DNA of 64,000 nt from Microplitis mediator (lineage: Eukaryota; Arthropoda; Insecta; Hymenoptera; Braconidae). Of this stretch, positions 1 through 11,760 are shown in pieces (within the stretch, counting starts at the first letter, position 1; the number at the start of each line of letters is the position of its first letter). The translations under genes and the position numbers were made by a program. The stretch spans positions 26,913,364 through 26,977,363 of the forward strand of contig NC_079975.1 of NCBI RefSeq assembly GCF_029852145.1, given 5' to 3'. Under the pieces are notes generated by a model. It was not told the DNA's origin and did not search any database. It saw only the letters and a list, made by a program, of their open reading frames with translations.

Positions 1-22
1 TTTATAAATTTAAAATTTCTAG

Positions 23-952
23 TTATTCCTGTGTCCGTTTTGCAGCCCCCATTTTTCACTTCAAGTCTTCCCAAGTTAGTATAGAAAACTATATAACAAA
101 TATATTTTACGGTAAAAACAATTACTGGGTTAATAAGAAATAATAATAATTATTATCTAGTAACGTTAACTACGGAATGATTGGAGCAGTGATCGGGCAC
201 GAATTAGGACACGCCTATGACGTTAACGGTATTTCAAAATGGAAATTATTTAAAAAATAAATAAGATAAGATTTTTACAATAAATATTTGTTCAACAGGG
301 TTGAAAATAGGTCTACAACAACAAAAGCTCGAACTTCCTAAAGAGATTTTGGACATGTATGATCAACGCGCGGGATGTTTCATCGAACAATTTAAAGAGT
401 ACTTTAGGAAGCCGAGCTCTGATGATGGAACTAATTCCGAAGATACAGTATTTATTTTATTTAATTAATTTGTTTTGATTTTATAAAAAAGTCTGTCAAT
501 TAAATAATTTAAATTTACAAAGGGAAAAAAACTGAGTCGAAAGACTCAAGGAGAAAATATGGCGGATACGACAGGGCTGAACGCAGTTTTCGATGCCTGG
601 AAGAGAATGATAACAGCAAAAGGTTCTGATAGTAAACTGCCTGGCTTTGAAAAGTATTCCGACGAGCAAATGTTCTTCATTGGATTTGGATCCGTACGTT
701 AATTTTTAATCTTCGGCTGATTGTATTAAAAAAAATGATATCTCTTATCTAAACTTTATTTCTGATTGTAAACAGACGTGGTGCACAATATCTACGGAAG
801 AGTATGCGGAAACAGTAAAGAAACAAGATATACACAGCCCCGCGAATTTAAGAGTACTTGGTGCAATTTCAAATAGCGAGGAATTTGCTCGTGCTTTCAG
901 TTGCCCGAAAGGCACCCGGATGAACCCGGAAAAGAAATGTAATATTTGGTAA
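23..952 (+). CDS. NL1: neprilysin-like M13 zinc metallopeptidase, 3' part only
   Basis: The window starts inside this gene, so only its last five coding exons are present: 23-74, 161-228, 299-447, 523-693 and 776-952. They encode the catalytic half of an M13 peptidase. Visible features are the QPPFF segment, the zinc site HELGH (exon 161-228), the third zinc ligand region GENMAD (exon 523-693) and the final exon with HSP, RVLG and the closing CNIW. M13 enzymes are oligopeptidases that cleave small peptides on the amino side of hydrophobic residues. The exon lengths match those of NL2 and NL3 exactly (52, 68, 149, 171, 177), so the call is firm although the 5' part is missing. The stop TAA follows directly on CNIW, the usual M13 end. 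Tail-like sequence homologous to the extension of NL4 and NL5 lies beyond it. Confidence 0.93.
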
Positions 953-1030
953 AAAATTGAGACACACATTTGCCCAAAAAAGCCAATCGAGGACGCAGGC
1001 ACAAGAAATGTCATCCCTGGGTTCTCTATT
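953..1030 (+). other. Decayed C-terminal tail of NL1 in the 3' UTR
   Basis: DNA after the NL1 stop still aligns with the codons that form the basic tail of NL4 (19800-19871), including the stretch for HPWVL. It is no longer read: a TAA precedes it, and one base is missing compared with NL4, which shifts the frame. This is a relic of a longer ancestral protein. Confidence 0.75.
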
Positions 1031-1116
1031 GGTCAAAATATTATAATCAATTGAAATATTCCATTCGCAAATACAATATATGTTGAACTCTGATTTTTAA
1101 ATATACATACATTGTA

Positions 1117-1639
1117 TAGGGAAAAGGGGGGCAAAGGGGGTAGGGTAGGCAAAACGGGGTACCCCCAAAATTTTATAAAAAAAAATTTTATATTTTAAGT
1201 GGTTTTTAAACATTCCAAAATCACTTCTGTAATTATTAATAAGCGTTACGTTGAATTTTTTTTGGTAAACTTTTTCAAAAAATCAATTGTCAGTTGAAAA
1301 ATATTAATGACGTTTGTTTTATGATAAAAACTATTAAAAATTTTTTTTCTTCTTTTGTATCCAATAAACATGTAAAATATAATTTTTCTTCATGTAAATT
1401 ACTTACAAAAAAATTCAACTTAATAAAATTCGTTTAAAATCCAGAAATTTTTCTTTTTTACCTTTTTTAGGGGGTACCCCCACTTTGCCCGCAGAAATTA
1501 AAAATTTTTTTTTTGAACGGTAACTGAAAATTTTTTCTATTTACTTTGAATATCTTAAAAAAAAAAAAGATTTAGCGTATTTGAGTCCTCGAAAATTTAG
1601 TATTTCCTTAAGTACCCCCTTTTGTCCCTCCCTCCCCTA
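1117..1639. mobile_element. MITE family C, copy 1 (TAGGG...CCCCTA ends)
   Basis: The element is bounded by G-rich and C-rich terminal inverted repeats, TATAGGGAAAAGG on the left and CTCCCCTATA on the right, with TA at both borders. Inside, the motifs GGCAAAACGGGGTACCCCC and GGGGTACCCCCACTTTGCCCGC recur in similar form in the copies at 18133-18629 and 49131-49883. No coding capacity is seen. TA target duplication would suit a Tc1/mariner-type non-autonomous element, but this class assignment is inference. Confidence 0.65.
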
Positions 1640-2095
1640 TATATATATGACTATGACTTCGTCACTACTTGTATTTTTGTAATTCATAATTTCGGATAAG
1701 CTCGTTAACCATCGATCATCATTGATGGCTGAAAATTATTTCCTCCACGCAGTACACATTTTTGGCTACGTACAAGCGACGAGTACACTCGTACGACAGA
1801 GAGATACCCGTTAACTAGCTAAACACATATCATGCGACTATCATTATTTTGTATTGTTATATATTAAATAAAACTATTTACCGTTTTGTGAATATAATTA
1901 ATTGGAGTGAGATAATTTAATTATCGTAGTGATTAATTTCCCAAGCCATATCCTACTCACTACATACATACATGAATAAAATAAATATATTGCTTGAATT
2001 ATTTTTCAATTTTGAATTTCATCCTTAGAAATTTAAATAATAATTATAATTATTGTTTTTTATACTTAGTAAAAAATTTAATAAATACACTGAAA

Positions 2096-2573
2096 AATCC
2101 AGAGTGAATTCGAAGTGAATTTGGTTTCGTGTAAATGTGGATTAACTTTTTCACTCTGAGTACCGGGATTTGGAAATAAAAATCACTCTGTATATGTTCA
2201 AATGTAACCGGTGATTTTTTTACAAAAAGTTATTAGCAAGTGAATAAACACTTTTTAGACTTTTTTTTTCCATACATTTGATATAATTTTACGCTAAGAA
2301 ATTTTAATAATAAACACTGTACTTTGAGAAAAAACTCTACATTTGCAAGTAAAATTTCTTAATTTAAGTATTAGTTTACTTAAATAGCGTCAAGAAAATA
2401 TTTTCTTAATTTTAGTAAAAATGCATTATTTGTAAAAAATTATGAGTAGACTCAGCAATAGTTATAAAAATAAAAAATATTATACTTCGATGTGTAAAAC
2501 TTTTTCTTGTTTGTAGTATTATAAGTCAAGTAAACATGTTTACTTGAATTTCATTTTTTTTCTTTGAGTGTAT
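2096..2573. mobile_element. CACTG-ended MITE-like sequence upstream of NL2
   Basis: The sequence opens with TACACTGAAAAATCC followed by repeated GAGTGAAT/GAAGTGAATT words, and closes with a TTTGAGTGTA end. It resembles the better-preserved element in intron 8 of NL4 (14363-14982). The two ends are not perfectly matched, so this could be two abutting elements. The rest of the NL1-NL2 spacer (1640-2797) is AT-rich and shows nothing else that I recognise. Confidence 0.4.
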
Positions 2574-2797
2574 TAATTAATATGTATTAAATATTTATTA
2601 AGAATAAATTGTTATCAATTTTTGCAAGTTCTGGGTTGTATAATTATATATAGTCTTGTTATTATTTTCTGTCAGCTTACATTTTAAGTGATAAAAAGAT
2701 AGACATTATACGAGACGATTACACAATTCTTATAACAAATGAGGGAAAAAAATATTGTAATCGGAGAACTCGATTTGACACACATCCAGCGAAATAG

Positions 2798-2805
2798 TAT
2801 AAATA
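2798..2805 (+). promoter_or_regulatory. TATA box of NL2
   Basis: TATAAATA lies 72 bases before the NL2 start codon. A sequence related to the arthropod initiator, TTCACTCATTAG, follows about 30 bases downstream. The same arrangement is conserved upstream of NL3. Confidence 0.65.
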
Positions 2806-2869
2806 GACATTATGCTGCTTTTGTAACTTCACTCATTAGTTTTCGCTGGAAATTAAAGCGCAAACTAAA

Positions 2870-5800
2870 ATGAAGTTCAAAATAATACTGTAAGTATTTT
2901 TATAAATAATAAAAATTATCTGTGCGTTTCTATTTAACGTAACAAATTTTGTCGCAGGTTTTGCCTAACGGCCAGCACTTTCGGGAATACCATAAGCCCA
3001 TGGAAAAGTCACGATAGCCATAAAGACGCTGGGTGGTTTTTAGATGCTGACAAAGATACTATTGAAGTCAGAGAAATTAGTGTTTGTAATACTCCAGAAT
3101 GCATAACTTTTGGTACGTATTTATGATTAGTTAATAATATATACAGTGTAAAACATTTTCAGAGTAAAAGCGGCTTAAATTTTATATTTATTGTAATTTT
3201 TGCAAAGTAAAAATCACTTTGAGAGAAGGTTTATTTTAACATTAAACTCCAGATCGGATTGGAGTGAATGCGAATAAAAGTAAAATCCATATTCTCTCTG
3301 AATTCTCTCCCCATTTTTTATTATATAGAACCTCTATGATGAAAATTTAGTATAATTTAATTATTTTCTTCAGCTAATGACCTTTTGAGCTCAATGAATA
3401 AATCAGCTGATCCATGTCAGAATTTCTATGAACACACATGCGGATCATTTTTAAAAAGTCATCCTCTTCCTGCTTATAGTGGAATATGGAGTAGACTTTT
3501 GATGTTTCAAGAATGGGTTTATGAACGATTGAAAGGTATGTATCGTAATTGATAATTAATTATTTGATATAAAAAGTTATAAGTGAATTTGGTATTTATC
3601 AGTAATTTTGGAAACACCTGCTGTGCCGGACGATATTTTGCCAGTGAGACAGGCCAAGAAATGGTATCAGTCTTGTATGGATTCAGGTAAGTATCGAATG
3701 GTCTTCGGCGAGTCTATTTCTGGTTAAAAATTTGATAATTTGTTTACAGAGACACTCGAAAAACGAGGCTTAGATCCGATAGAATCTGTTTTGATGCAAG
3801 TTGGAGGCTGGCCGATGACTATTGACGCCGAAGAATGGGACGAAACTGAGCATCCGTGGCAGCGAATTGAGCAGCACTATTTTGAAATCACTGGTTCTTA
3901 TATATTCTACAAATTTACGCCTGTTTGGTCAAACACGTCCCTGATTAAAGTAATTTTATTGGAAATTTAATTACGAATATTTGACTGTTTTATGTGGATT
4001 CTAAATAATTATCTATGCAGGTAGAGAAAGGCGATCTTCCACTCCTCAATAAGCTTCCGTTTGAATTCAAAAATTATGAAGGAGACGAATATGACAATTA
4101 CAAGGCATTCATTTCGGCCGTAGCTCTACTTTTTGTTCAATACAACAGCGCAAATGTTTCTATTGACAAAATTTTCGAAGATGTCAGCGATTTGATTGAG
4201 TTTGAAAAACAATTAAGTTTGGTAAAATTGATTTTAGTAATCAAATAAAATTATTTATTGGTGATGATTTATTTAAATAATTTTGTTACAAGATTGCAAA
4301 CGAGGTAGGCGAGGATGCCGAGATTGTCAGCAGTATGGCAGAGTTTCAAGCTTGGTACGATGAAAATACAACCGATCAAGGCAACAAAGTAAGACCAGTT
4401 ATTATTTTATTTACCAATTCATCTATTAAAATATTTCTTACGCAGGTTACGGTGAAGAAACTAGTCAGAAGATTATTGGAAACAGTAAATCATGACCCAG
4501 AAAGTATCAAGTATTTATCAGCAGCCAGTATGGCGTATTTTGTTAAATTGCACGAACTAATGAACAAAACTCCCAAGCGAACTATAAGTAAGTAATAAAT
4601 TTATCTAAATTATCAATTCAAGATTACATTTTTTTATTCATTCATTTCAGTAAATTATATCCACTGGGATTTTGTATGTGAGATGCTTTCGTCAACGACC
4701 GAAGAAATGCGAGATGCATTTTTTGACTTAAAGAGCAAAGAGATTGGAGTCACGGCAAGAGAGCCGCGGTATAAATTTTTCCATACAATATTTATTTTTT
4801 CACAATTTACGTGACGTTGGCCGCGCGAGCCTTTGGCGCGTGGGGCAAACGCGAGCTTTGATAACGAATTTTTTCCGACTTTTTAATGAAAAAAATTTTT
4901 TTTAGCTGGGTCGAATGTGCAAAAGAAATAAAAATGCTCAAAGCAAATGGATACGCATTCGCTGAAAAATATTTTTCCAAAGACGTCGATACTAATGTTA
5001 GAAGTATGGTTGACAATGTAGGCGAGGAAATGAAAATACAGATAAAGGGATCAGATTGGCTGGATGAAGCTACTAAAAAAATTGTTACCGACAAAATAGA
5101 CGATATGGGATCATTTGTAGGCACTCCTGATTGGTATAAAAACAGAACATACGTTCTAAATTCATACAAAGGGGTAAAATTTTTAATTTAACTTTCGGAA
5201 TAAATAATTTGAATAAAAATTAATGCGTGAAAAATACTTTCAGCTTGTTATCAGCAACAATCACTTTGATAATGTACTCAGTTATAAAAAATATGAAATG
5301 AGAGAAAAATTACGCAAGGCATTGTCCGGCAAACAACCCGAAGAAGGGTAAAATTTAATTTCCTTATGATTTTAAATGATTTTTACAATTGTAATTTTTT
5401 TTTCTAGTGACGCGGAAGTAGACATACTTGAAGTTAATGCATTCTATGATCCGTACTCCAATACTATAAGTAAGACTAAGCTATGACAGTAACCATTATC
5501 CTTTAATATTTACATCAATTTTATAAATTAAAAATTTCTAGTTATACCTGTTGCCTTCTTGCAGCCCCCATTTTTTACTTCAAGTCTTCCCAAGTTAGTA
5601 TTGAAAACTATTGAATAAGTATATTTTATGGTAAAAACATGTACTGGGTTAATAAAAATTATCATTATCTAGTAACGTTAACTACGGAATGATTGGATCA
5701 GTGATCGGACATGAATTAGGACACGCCTATGACATCAACGGTATTTTAAAATGGGAACTATTTGAAAAATAAATCCATTAATAAATTTTTATCATAAATA

Positions 5801-6468
5801 TTTTTTTAACAGGGTTGAAAATAGGTCTAGAACAGAAACATCTCAAACTATCTACGGAGATAGCGGACATGTATAAACAACGCGCGGGATGTTTCATCGA
5901 TCAATTTAAAGAATACTTTAGGGAGCCGAAGCCTCATGACGGAACTGCTTCCGAAGCCAAAGTATTTACTTTATTTAATTCATTTATTTTGATTTTATAA
6001 AAAAAATTACGTAATTAAATAATATAAATTTACAAAGGAAGAAAAACTAAGTCGTCAGACTCAAGGAGAAAATATGGCAGACACGACAGGGTTGAACGCA
6101 GTTTTCGATGCCTGGAAGAGGATGAAGGCAACGAAAGGTTCTGATAGTAGACTACCTGGTTTTGAAAAGTATTCCGACGAGCAAATGTTCTTCATTGGAT
6201 TTGGAGCCGTACGTTTATTTTAAATTTTCAGCTGATTGTGGTAAAAAAAAATGACATTTTCTAATTAAACTTTATTTATGCTCGTAAACAGTTGTGGTGC
6301 ACAGAAGCTACGGAAGAGTATGCGGAAGCCATAAAGGACCAAGATGAACACAGTCCCGCGAATTTAAGAGTCCTCGGCGCAATTTCAAATAGCGAGGAGT
6401 TTGCTCGTGCTTTCAATTGCCCGAAAGGCAGCACGATGAACCCCGAAAAGAAATGTGATATTTGGTAA
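2870..6468 (+). CDS. NL2: secreted neprilysin-like M13 metallopeptidase
   Basis: Seventeen coding exons can be placed: 2870-2889, 2958-3112, 3374-3535, 3603-3686, 3750-3949, 4021-4221, 4293-4388, 4446-4587, 4651-4768, 4906-5173, 5244-5347, 5408-5469, 5542-5593, 5673-5740, 5813-5961, 6038-6208 and 6292-6468. They sum to 2229 nt, or 742 residues. The first ~20 residues form a signal peptide starting MKFKIILFCLTA, so the product should be secreted, unlike the type II membrane neprilysins. The M13 N-terminal domain covers roughly residues 60-470. The catalytic domain carries the substrate-binding NAFY (527-530), HELGH (568-572), E638 and D642 in GENMAD, and H704 and R710. All key catalytic residues are present, so an active peptidase is expected. 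The protein ends CDIW, the family norm. It is very close to NL3 and lies between NL1 and NL3 in the tandem array. Confidence 0.95.
3142..3330. repeat. CACTG-like repeat remnant in intron 2 of NL2
   Basis: Intron 2 is longer than in NL4 and NL5. It holds a sequence beginning ACAGTGTAAAACATTTTC with GGAGTGAATGCGAATAAAAG words, related to the GGAGTGAAT-rich element at 14363. The same remnant sits in intron 2 of NL3 (about 7700-7860), so it was inserted before NL2 and NL3 separated. Confidence 0.45.
4813..4856. repeat. GC-rich hairpin word in intron 9 of NL2
   Basis: A GC-rich island, GGCCGCGCGAGCC followed by GGCGCG and GGCAAACGCG, interrupts an otherwise AT-rich intron and can fold on itself. 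Related islands occur in intron 9 of NL3, NL4 and NL5, and in intron 10 of NL6 and NL7. Confidence 0.55.
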
Positions 6469-6585
6469 AGTATTGAGACACATACTGATCCCAAAAAACT
6501 AATCGAGGACGCAAGCACAAGAGACATCATCCCTGGGTTTTTTATTGGTCAAGAGATTATCATTAATTGAAATATTTCATTTATC

Positions 6586-6591
6586 AATAAA
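6586..6591 (+). terminator. Polyadenylation signal of NL2
   Basis: AATAAA lies 118 bases after the stop codon. At the same place NL1 and NL3 have the variant AATACA, consistent with weaker or alternative signals there. Confidence 0.6.
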
Positions 6592-7355
6592 ATATATGTT
6601 GAACTATGATCTTTTAATATCAATACATGTATATATATACATTTAAATAAAAAATAATACATCACGTGACTACTAGTTTTATTTTGAATCCTATGCTTAG
6701 AAATCTAAATAATAATTTTCAAAATTTTTTTCCGAAATATTTTCTTTCAATAGCCCTTTTAAAACAAAACAAAGACCATTTCTGTATATTTAGTAGTTTT
6801 CGTGACATTTAACAAATAAAAATGAAAAATTAGAGAAATACTAGAATTTTGAATTTTGAATAGCTTTCGAAACAAATTTTTTTAATTTTTTTCCTTTGGT
6901 AAATTTTCTTTTATGATAAAGAAAAAGTTTTGACCAAATTTCATTCGAATTGAAAGGGGTCGATTCCAACTATAGATCGACCTGATATGGAATTACTCAT
7001 ATTAATTAAAAATAAATTGTTATTAATTTCTGCATGTTCTGAGTTATGTAATTATTTTCCATTGACCTATGTTTGTGTGTGTAAGACAGATATCAGTAAA
7101 CAGCATCCACTATTTTATTGGAAACGATATTTTAGGTCAGTTGGTGAAATATTGATTAAAAATAAATTTTTATCAATCTTCGCAAGTTCTGAGTTATATA
7201 ATTATGTCATAGCCTTGTTATTATTTTCTATAAGTATATATTTAAAGTGATAGAAGTATGGACGTTGTACGAGATGATTACACAATGATCATAACAAATG
7301 CGACAAAAAATATTGTAATCGAAGAACGTGGTTTCACAAACATTCAGCAAAATCA
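6592..7355. other. Spacer NL2-NL3: AT-rich, with a short internal duplication
   Basis: No gene is seen. Two related ~70 bp stretches lie at about 6983-7055 and 7141-7215. Both contain ATTAAAAATAAAT and a GCA(A/T)GTTCTGAGTTAT word, and a third relative lies upstream of NL2 near 2590-2650. They look like duplicated promoter-flanking DNA. Confidence 0.5.
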
Positions 7356-7363
7356 TATAAATA
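7356..7363 (+). promoter_or_regulatory. TATA box of NL3
   Basis: TATAAATA lies 73 bases before the start codon. TCATCAGT, an arthropod initiator-like TCAGT, follows about 35 bases downstream. Confidence 0.65.
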
Positions 7364-7428
7364 GATAATATAACGCTTTTGTCAGCTTACTCATCAGTTT
7401 TCGCTGAAAACGAGAACGCAAAGTAAAA

Positions 7429-10400
7429 ATGGAGTTCAAAATAATACTGTAAGTATTTTTAGTCATAACAATAAATAGTTGTGTATTTCTTAGTAACATA
7501 ACAAATTTTGCCGCAGGTTTTGCCTAACGGCCAGCACTTTCGGGAGTAACATAAGCCCATGGGAAAGTCACGATGGCAATAAAGATGATGGGTGGTTTTT
7601 AGATGCTGACAAAGATACTATTGAGGTCAGACCAATTAGTGTTTGTAATACTCCCGACTGCATACTTCTCGGTTCGTATTTATGATTCACTAGTAATTTA
7701 TAGTGTAAAAAATTTTTAGGGCAAACGCGGCGTAAATTTTATAGTTATTGTAATTTCTTTAAAATAAATTTCACTCCGAGAGAAAGTTTTTTTTTAACAT
7801 TGAAACTCCAGATCGGAAGGAGTGAATGCGAATAAAAGTCCTCTGAATTCTCTCCCTTTTTTTACTATGTAGTACCTCCATGATGAAAATTTTAGTATTA
7901 TTTAATTGTTTTCTTTAGCTAAGGACCTTTCGGGCGCAATGAATACATCAGCAGATCCATGTGAGAATTTCTATGAGTACACATGCGGATTATTTAATAA
8001 AGTTCATCCTATTCCCCCTTCCGCTGGTACGTTTAGTAGACTTTTGTTGTTCCAACAATTGGTTTATGATCGTTTGAAAGGTGATTATCATAATTCATAA
8101 TTAATTATTTTTTCCGAAACGTTACAAGTGAATTTTGTATTTATTAGGAATTTTGGAAACACCTGCTGTGCCGGACGATATTTTGCCACTGAGACAGGCC
8201 AAGAAATGGTATCAGTCTTGTATGGATACAGGTAAGTAATGAAATGTTCTTCGGGGAGTCTATTTCTGGTTCAAAATTTAACAATTTATTTACAGAGACA
8301 CTCGAAAAACGAGGCTTGGATCCGATAGAATCTGTTTTGATGCAAGTTGGAGGCTGGCCGATGACTATTGACGCCGAAGAATGGGACGAAACTGAGCATC
8401 CTTGGCAGCGAATTGAGCAACACTATTTTCAAATCACTGGCTCTTATGTATTTTACAAATTTATGCCTGACTGGTCGAACACTACCGTGGTTAAAGTAAT
8501 TTTATTATAAATTCAATTACGAATGTTTTACTGTTTTATGATGTACCTGAAGATCGGAACGTTTTTCGTGCAACGAAAATGAAAAAATTTATGAAATTCT
8601 ACTGCTTAAGGGTGACGAGTAGTAATTGGGGGTGGCTACTATTTTCGGCTAGCATACTAGTGCCTATGAGAAACCTTTCAGAAATCTAGATTCAGTAGAT
8701 ACTTTACTTTTAATTTTGTTCTTTTATTTTCGTTCCGCAAAAAACGTTCCGATCTTTAGGTACATGTTTTATGTGGATTCTAAATAACTATCTATGCAGG
8801 TGGACAAAGGCGATCTTCCACTCCTCAAGAAGCTTCCGTTTGACTTCAAAAATTATGAAGGAGAAGAATATGAAAATTACAAGGAATTCATTTCAGCCGT
8901 AGCTCTACTTTTTGTTGCACACAACAGCGCAAATATTACTCTCGAAGATGTTAACAAGGATGTCGCGGATATGATTGAGTTCGAAAAACTATTGAATTTG
9001 GTAAAATTAATTTCAGTAATTATGAAAAATATTTATAGGTCATTATTTATCGAAATAATTTTTTTACTAGCTTTCAGACAGCGACAGCGAGGATGCCGAG
9101 ATTGTCAAGACTATGGATGAGTTTCAAGAGTGGTACGACCAAAATACAGTCGATCAAGGCAACAAAGTATGTCCAATTATTATCTTACTTACGACCTTAT
9201 TTATTAAAATATTTATTACGCAGGTCAGGGTGAAAAAATTAGTCAGAAGATTATTGGAAACAGTAAATCATGACCCAGAAAATGTCAAGTACTTATCAGT
9301 AGCCAGTATGGAGTATTTTGTTAAATTGCAGCAAATAATGAACTTCACTTCTAAGCGAACTATAAGTAAGAAATAGATTTATCTAAATTATTTATTAAAG
9401 ATTATTACTTATTGCTAATTTGTTAATTTCAGTAAATTACATCCACTGGCATTTTATAAGTGAGATGCTTGCGTCAACGACCGAAGAAATGCGGGATGTA
9501 TTTTTTGTGTTAATGAACAAATCGTTTGGAATCTCGGAAAGAGAGCCGCGGTATAAATTTTTCCATTTAATTATTTATTTTTCACGATCTACGTGTTGGC
9601 CGCGCGAGCCTTCGGCGCGTGAGGCAAACGCGAGCTTTAATAACGAATTTTTAACCTCCGTCACGCTCGAACCCGACTTTAGAATTAAAAATTTTAATTT
9701 TTGCTACAATAATCTACAAATGATGTTTATTAATGCAGTAAACTTTAATTTTTTTTAGATTTAAAACTGACCGAGAAAAAGCAATACATAGAGTTCTAGG
9801 TCTTAGATAATGTGTAAATCGAAAAGGAGATCACTCTAAAACCAAGTGTGTAGTCGAAATTAACACACTTGTCGAATAACATTGAAACGCTATAAGCAAT
9901 CTATAGATTTTCAACACACCGTGAATCGTGTTTTAAGTGACTACAAAAAACTATAGTTTTGTTTATGGCCTTAAACATAGAACACACTTAATATGTGTTA
10001 AAATAATACACTTGTAACACACTTGGTTTTAGAGTGATACTGTATTATAATCGAAATCGTTTGTAGATCAATGTTGCGCCAAAAGTAAAAGTACAAGATC
10101 TTTTAATGAAAAAAATTTGTTTTTAGCTCAGTCGAGTGTGCAAAAGAAATAAAAATGTTCAAAGCCACTGGATACGCATTCGCTCAAAAATATTTTTCCA
10201 AAGACACCGATACTAATGTTAGAAGTATGGTCGACAACGTAGGCGAGGAAATGAAAATACAGATACAAAGATCAGATTGGCTGGATGATGATACTAAAAA
10301 AATAGTTACCGACAAAATAGACGATATGGGACTATTTGTAGGCACTCCTGAATGGTACAAAAACAGAACATACGTTCTAAATTCATACAAAGGGGTAAAA

Positions 10401-11686
10401 TTTTTAATTTAACTTTCGGAATGAATAATTTAAAAAATTATTAACGCTTAATAAATACTTTCAGCTTGTTATCAGCAACAATCACTTCGATAATGTACTC
10501 AGCTATAAAAAATATGAAATGAGAGAAAACTTACGCCAGGCATTGGCCGGCATATCACCCGATGCAGCGTAATATTTAATTAACTTATGATTTTAAATGA
10601 TTTTTACAATTTTTATTTTTTTTTCTAGTGAAGCGGAAGTAAACATACTCGAAGTTAATGCTTACTATGATCCGTACGCCAATACTATAGGTAAGACTAA
10701 GCTATGACAGTAAACATTATCCTTTAATATTTACATCAATTTTATAAATTTAAAATTTCTAGTTATACCTGCTGCCGATTTGCAGCCCCCATTTTTCACT
10801 TCGAGTCTTCCCAGGTTAGTATTGAAAACTATATAACAATTATATTTTATGGTAAAAAAATTTACTGGGTTAATAAATAATAATAATAATTATTATCTAG
10901 TAACGTTAACTACGGAATGATTGGAGCAGTGATCGGGCACGAATTAGGACACGCCTATGACGTTAACGGTATTTCAAAATGGAAATTTTCTAAAAAATAA
11001 ATCAGGTTTTTATAATAAATATTTGTTTAACAGGGTTGAAAATAGGTCTACAACAACAAAAGCTCGAACTTCCTAAGGAGATAATGGACTTGTATAATCA
11101 ACGCGCGGAATGTTTCCTCGATCAATTTAAAGAATACTTCACGCAGACGAGTTCTGATGACGATGATGATTCCGAAGATACAGTATTTATTTTATTTAAT
11201 TAATTTGTTTTGATTTTTTAAAAAAGTCTGTCAATTAAATAATTTAAATTTACAAAGGGAAAGAAACTGAGTCGAAAGACTCAAGGAGAAAATATGGCGG
11301 ATACGACAGGGCTGAACGCAGTTTTCGATGCCTGGAAGAGAATGATAGCAACGAAAGGTTCTGAAAGCAGACTACCTGGTTTTGAAAAGTATTCCGACGA
11401 GCAAATGTTCTTCATTGGATTTGGATCTGTACGTTTATTTTTAATTTTCGGCTGATTGTGGAAAAAAAATGACATTTTCAAATTAAATTTTAATTATGTT
11501 TGTTAACAGTTGTGGTGCACAGTATCTACGCCAGAGTATGCGAAAGCACAAAAGGCACAAGATGAACACAGTCCCGCGGATTTAAGAGTACTCGGCGCAA
11601 TTTCAAATAGCGAGGAATTTGCTCGTGCTTTCAGTTGCCCGAAAGGAACTACGATGAACCCCGAAAAGAAATGTAACCTTTGGTAA
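7429..11686 (+). CDS. NL3: secreted neprilysin-like M13 metallopeptidase
   Basis: Seventeen coding exons: 7429-7448, 7517-7671, 7919-8080, 8148-8231, 8296-8495, 8800-9000, 9071-9166, 9224-9365, 9433-9550, 10127-10394, 10465-10568, 10629-10690, 10763-10814, 10901-10968, 11034-11182, 11258-11428 and 11510-11686. The total is 2229 nt, or 742 residues, with the same exon lengths as NL2. There is a signal peptide (MEFKIIL start). NAYY (527-530), HELGH (568-572), GENMAD, the HSP histidine and the following arginine are intact, so a secreted active peptidase is expected. At the start of exon 10127-10394 the tryptophan conserved in all other copies (RW before the EC pair) is serine. Two introns are swollen by MITEs. 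The stop follows CNLW; the ancestral tail codons after it remain in frame. Confidence 0.95.
8541..8765. mobile_element. MITE family F, copy 1, in intron 5 of NL3
   Basis: The terminal inverted repeats are long: ATGTACCTGAAGATCGGAAC on the left and its complement GTTCCGATCTTTAGGTACAT on the right. An 8-bp direct repeat GTTTTATG flanks the element at 8533-8540 and 8766-8773. The empty site is visible in intron 5 of NL2, which reads CTGTTTTATGTGG without interruption. There is no coding capacity. Target duplication of 8 bp fits hAT- or P-type transposition. Confidence 0.85.
9592..9636. repeat. GC-rich hairpin word in intron 9 of NL3
   Basis: GGCCGCGCGAGCCTTCGGCG followed by GGCAAACGCG, a close relative of the island at the same place in NL2. 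A longer second GC patch (about 9655-9682) follows. Confidence 0.55.
9831..10037. mobile_element. MITE family D in intron 9 of NL3
   Basis: About 207 bp are bounded by inverted repeats TCACTCTAAAACCAAGTGTG and CACACTTGGTTTTAGAGTGA. Internal ACACACTT words repeat. NL2 lacks it, so it arrived after the NL2-NL3 split. I see no clear target duplication and no coding capacity. Confidence 0.75.
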
Positions 11687-11760
11687 ACTATTGAGACACA
11701 CACTGAACCCAAAAAAGCCGATCCAAGACCCAGGTACAAGAAACATCATCCCTGGGTTCT
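11687..11760 (+). other. In-frame relic tail after the NL3 stop
   Basis: After TGG-TAA the codons still read in frame as a basic tail homologous to that of NL4, through the RYKKHHPWVL stretch and a tryptophan, and then past the point where NL4 stops. Only the TAA separates it from NL3. NL1 and NL2 have further one-base deletions here. Confidence 0.75.

Noticed and set aside
950..952. Reading TAA in NL1-NL3 as an error or programmed readthrough
   Set aside because: Three separate copies share it and two have extra frame breaks behind it, so a true stop fits better. Readthrough in NL3 alone stays possible but has no sequence support.
745..1014. Minus-strand open frame opposite the last NL1 exon; similar ones opposite last exons of NL2, NL3 and NL5-NL8 and opposite exon 10 of several copies
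   Set aside because: They recur only because the plus-strand exons are homologous and keep the antisense frame open by codon bias. The plus strand explains each with spliced M13 coding sequence.
9071..9077. Acceptor at CTTTCAG for exon 7 of NL3
   Set aside because: Using it gives an 89 nt exon and breaks the frame. The TAG ending at 9070 gives 96 nt, identical to NL2, and an open frame.
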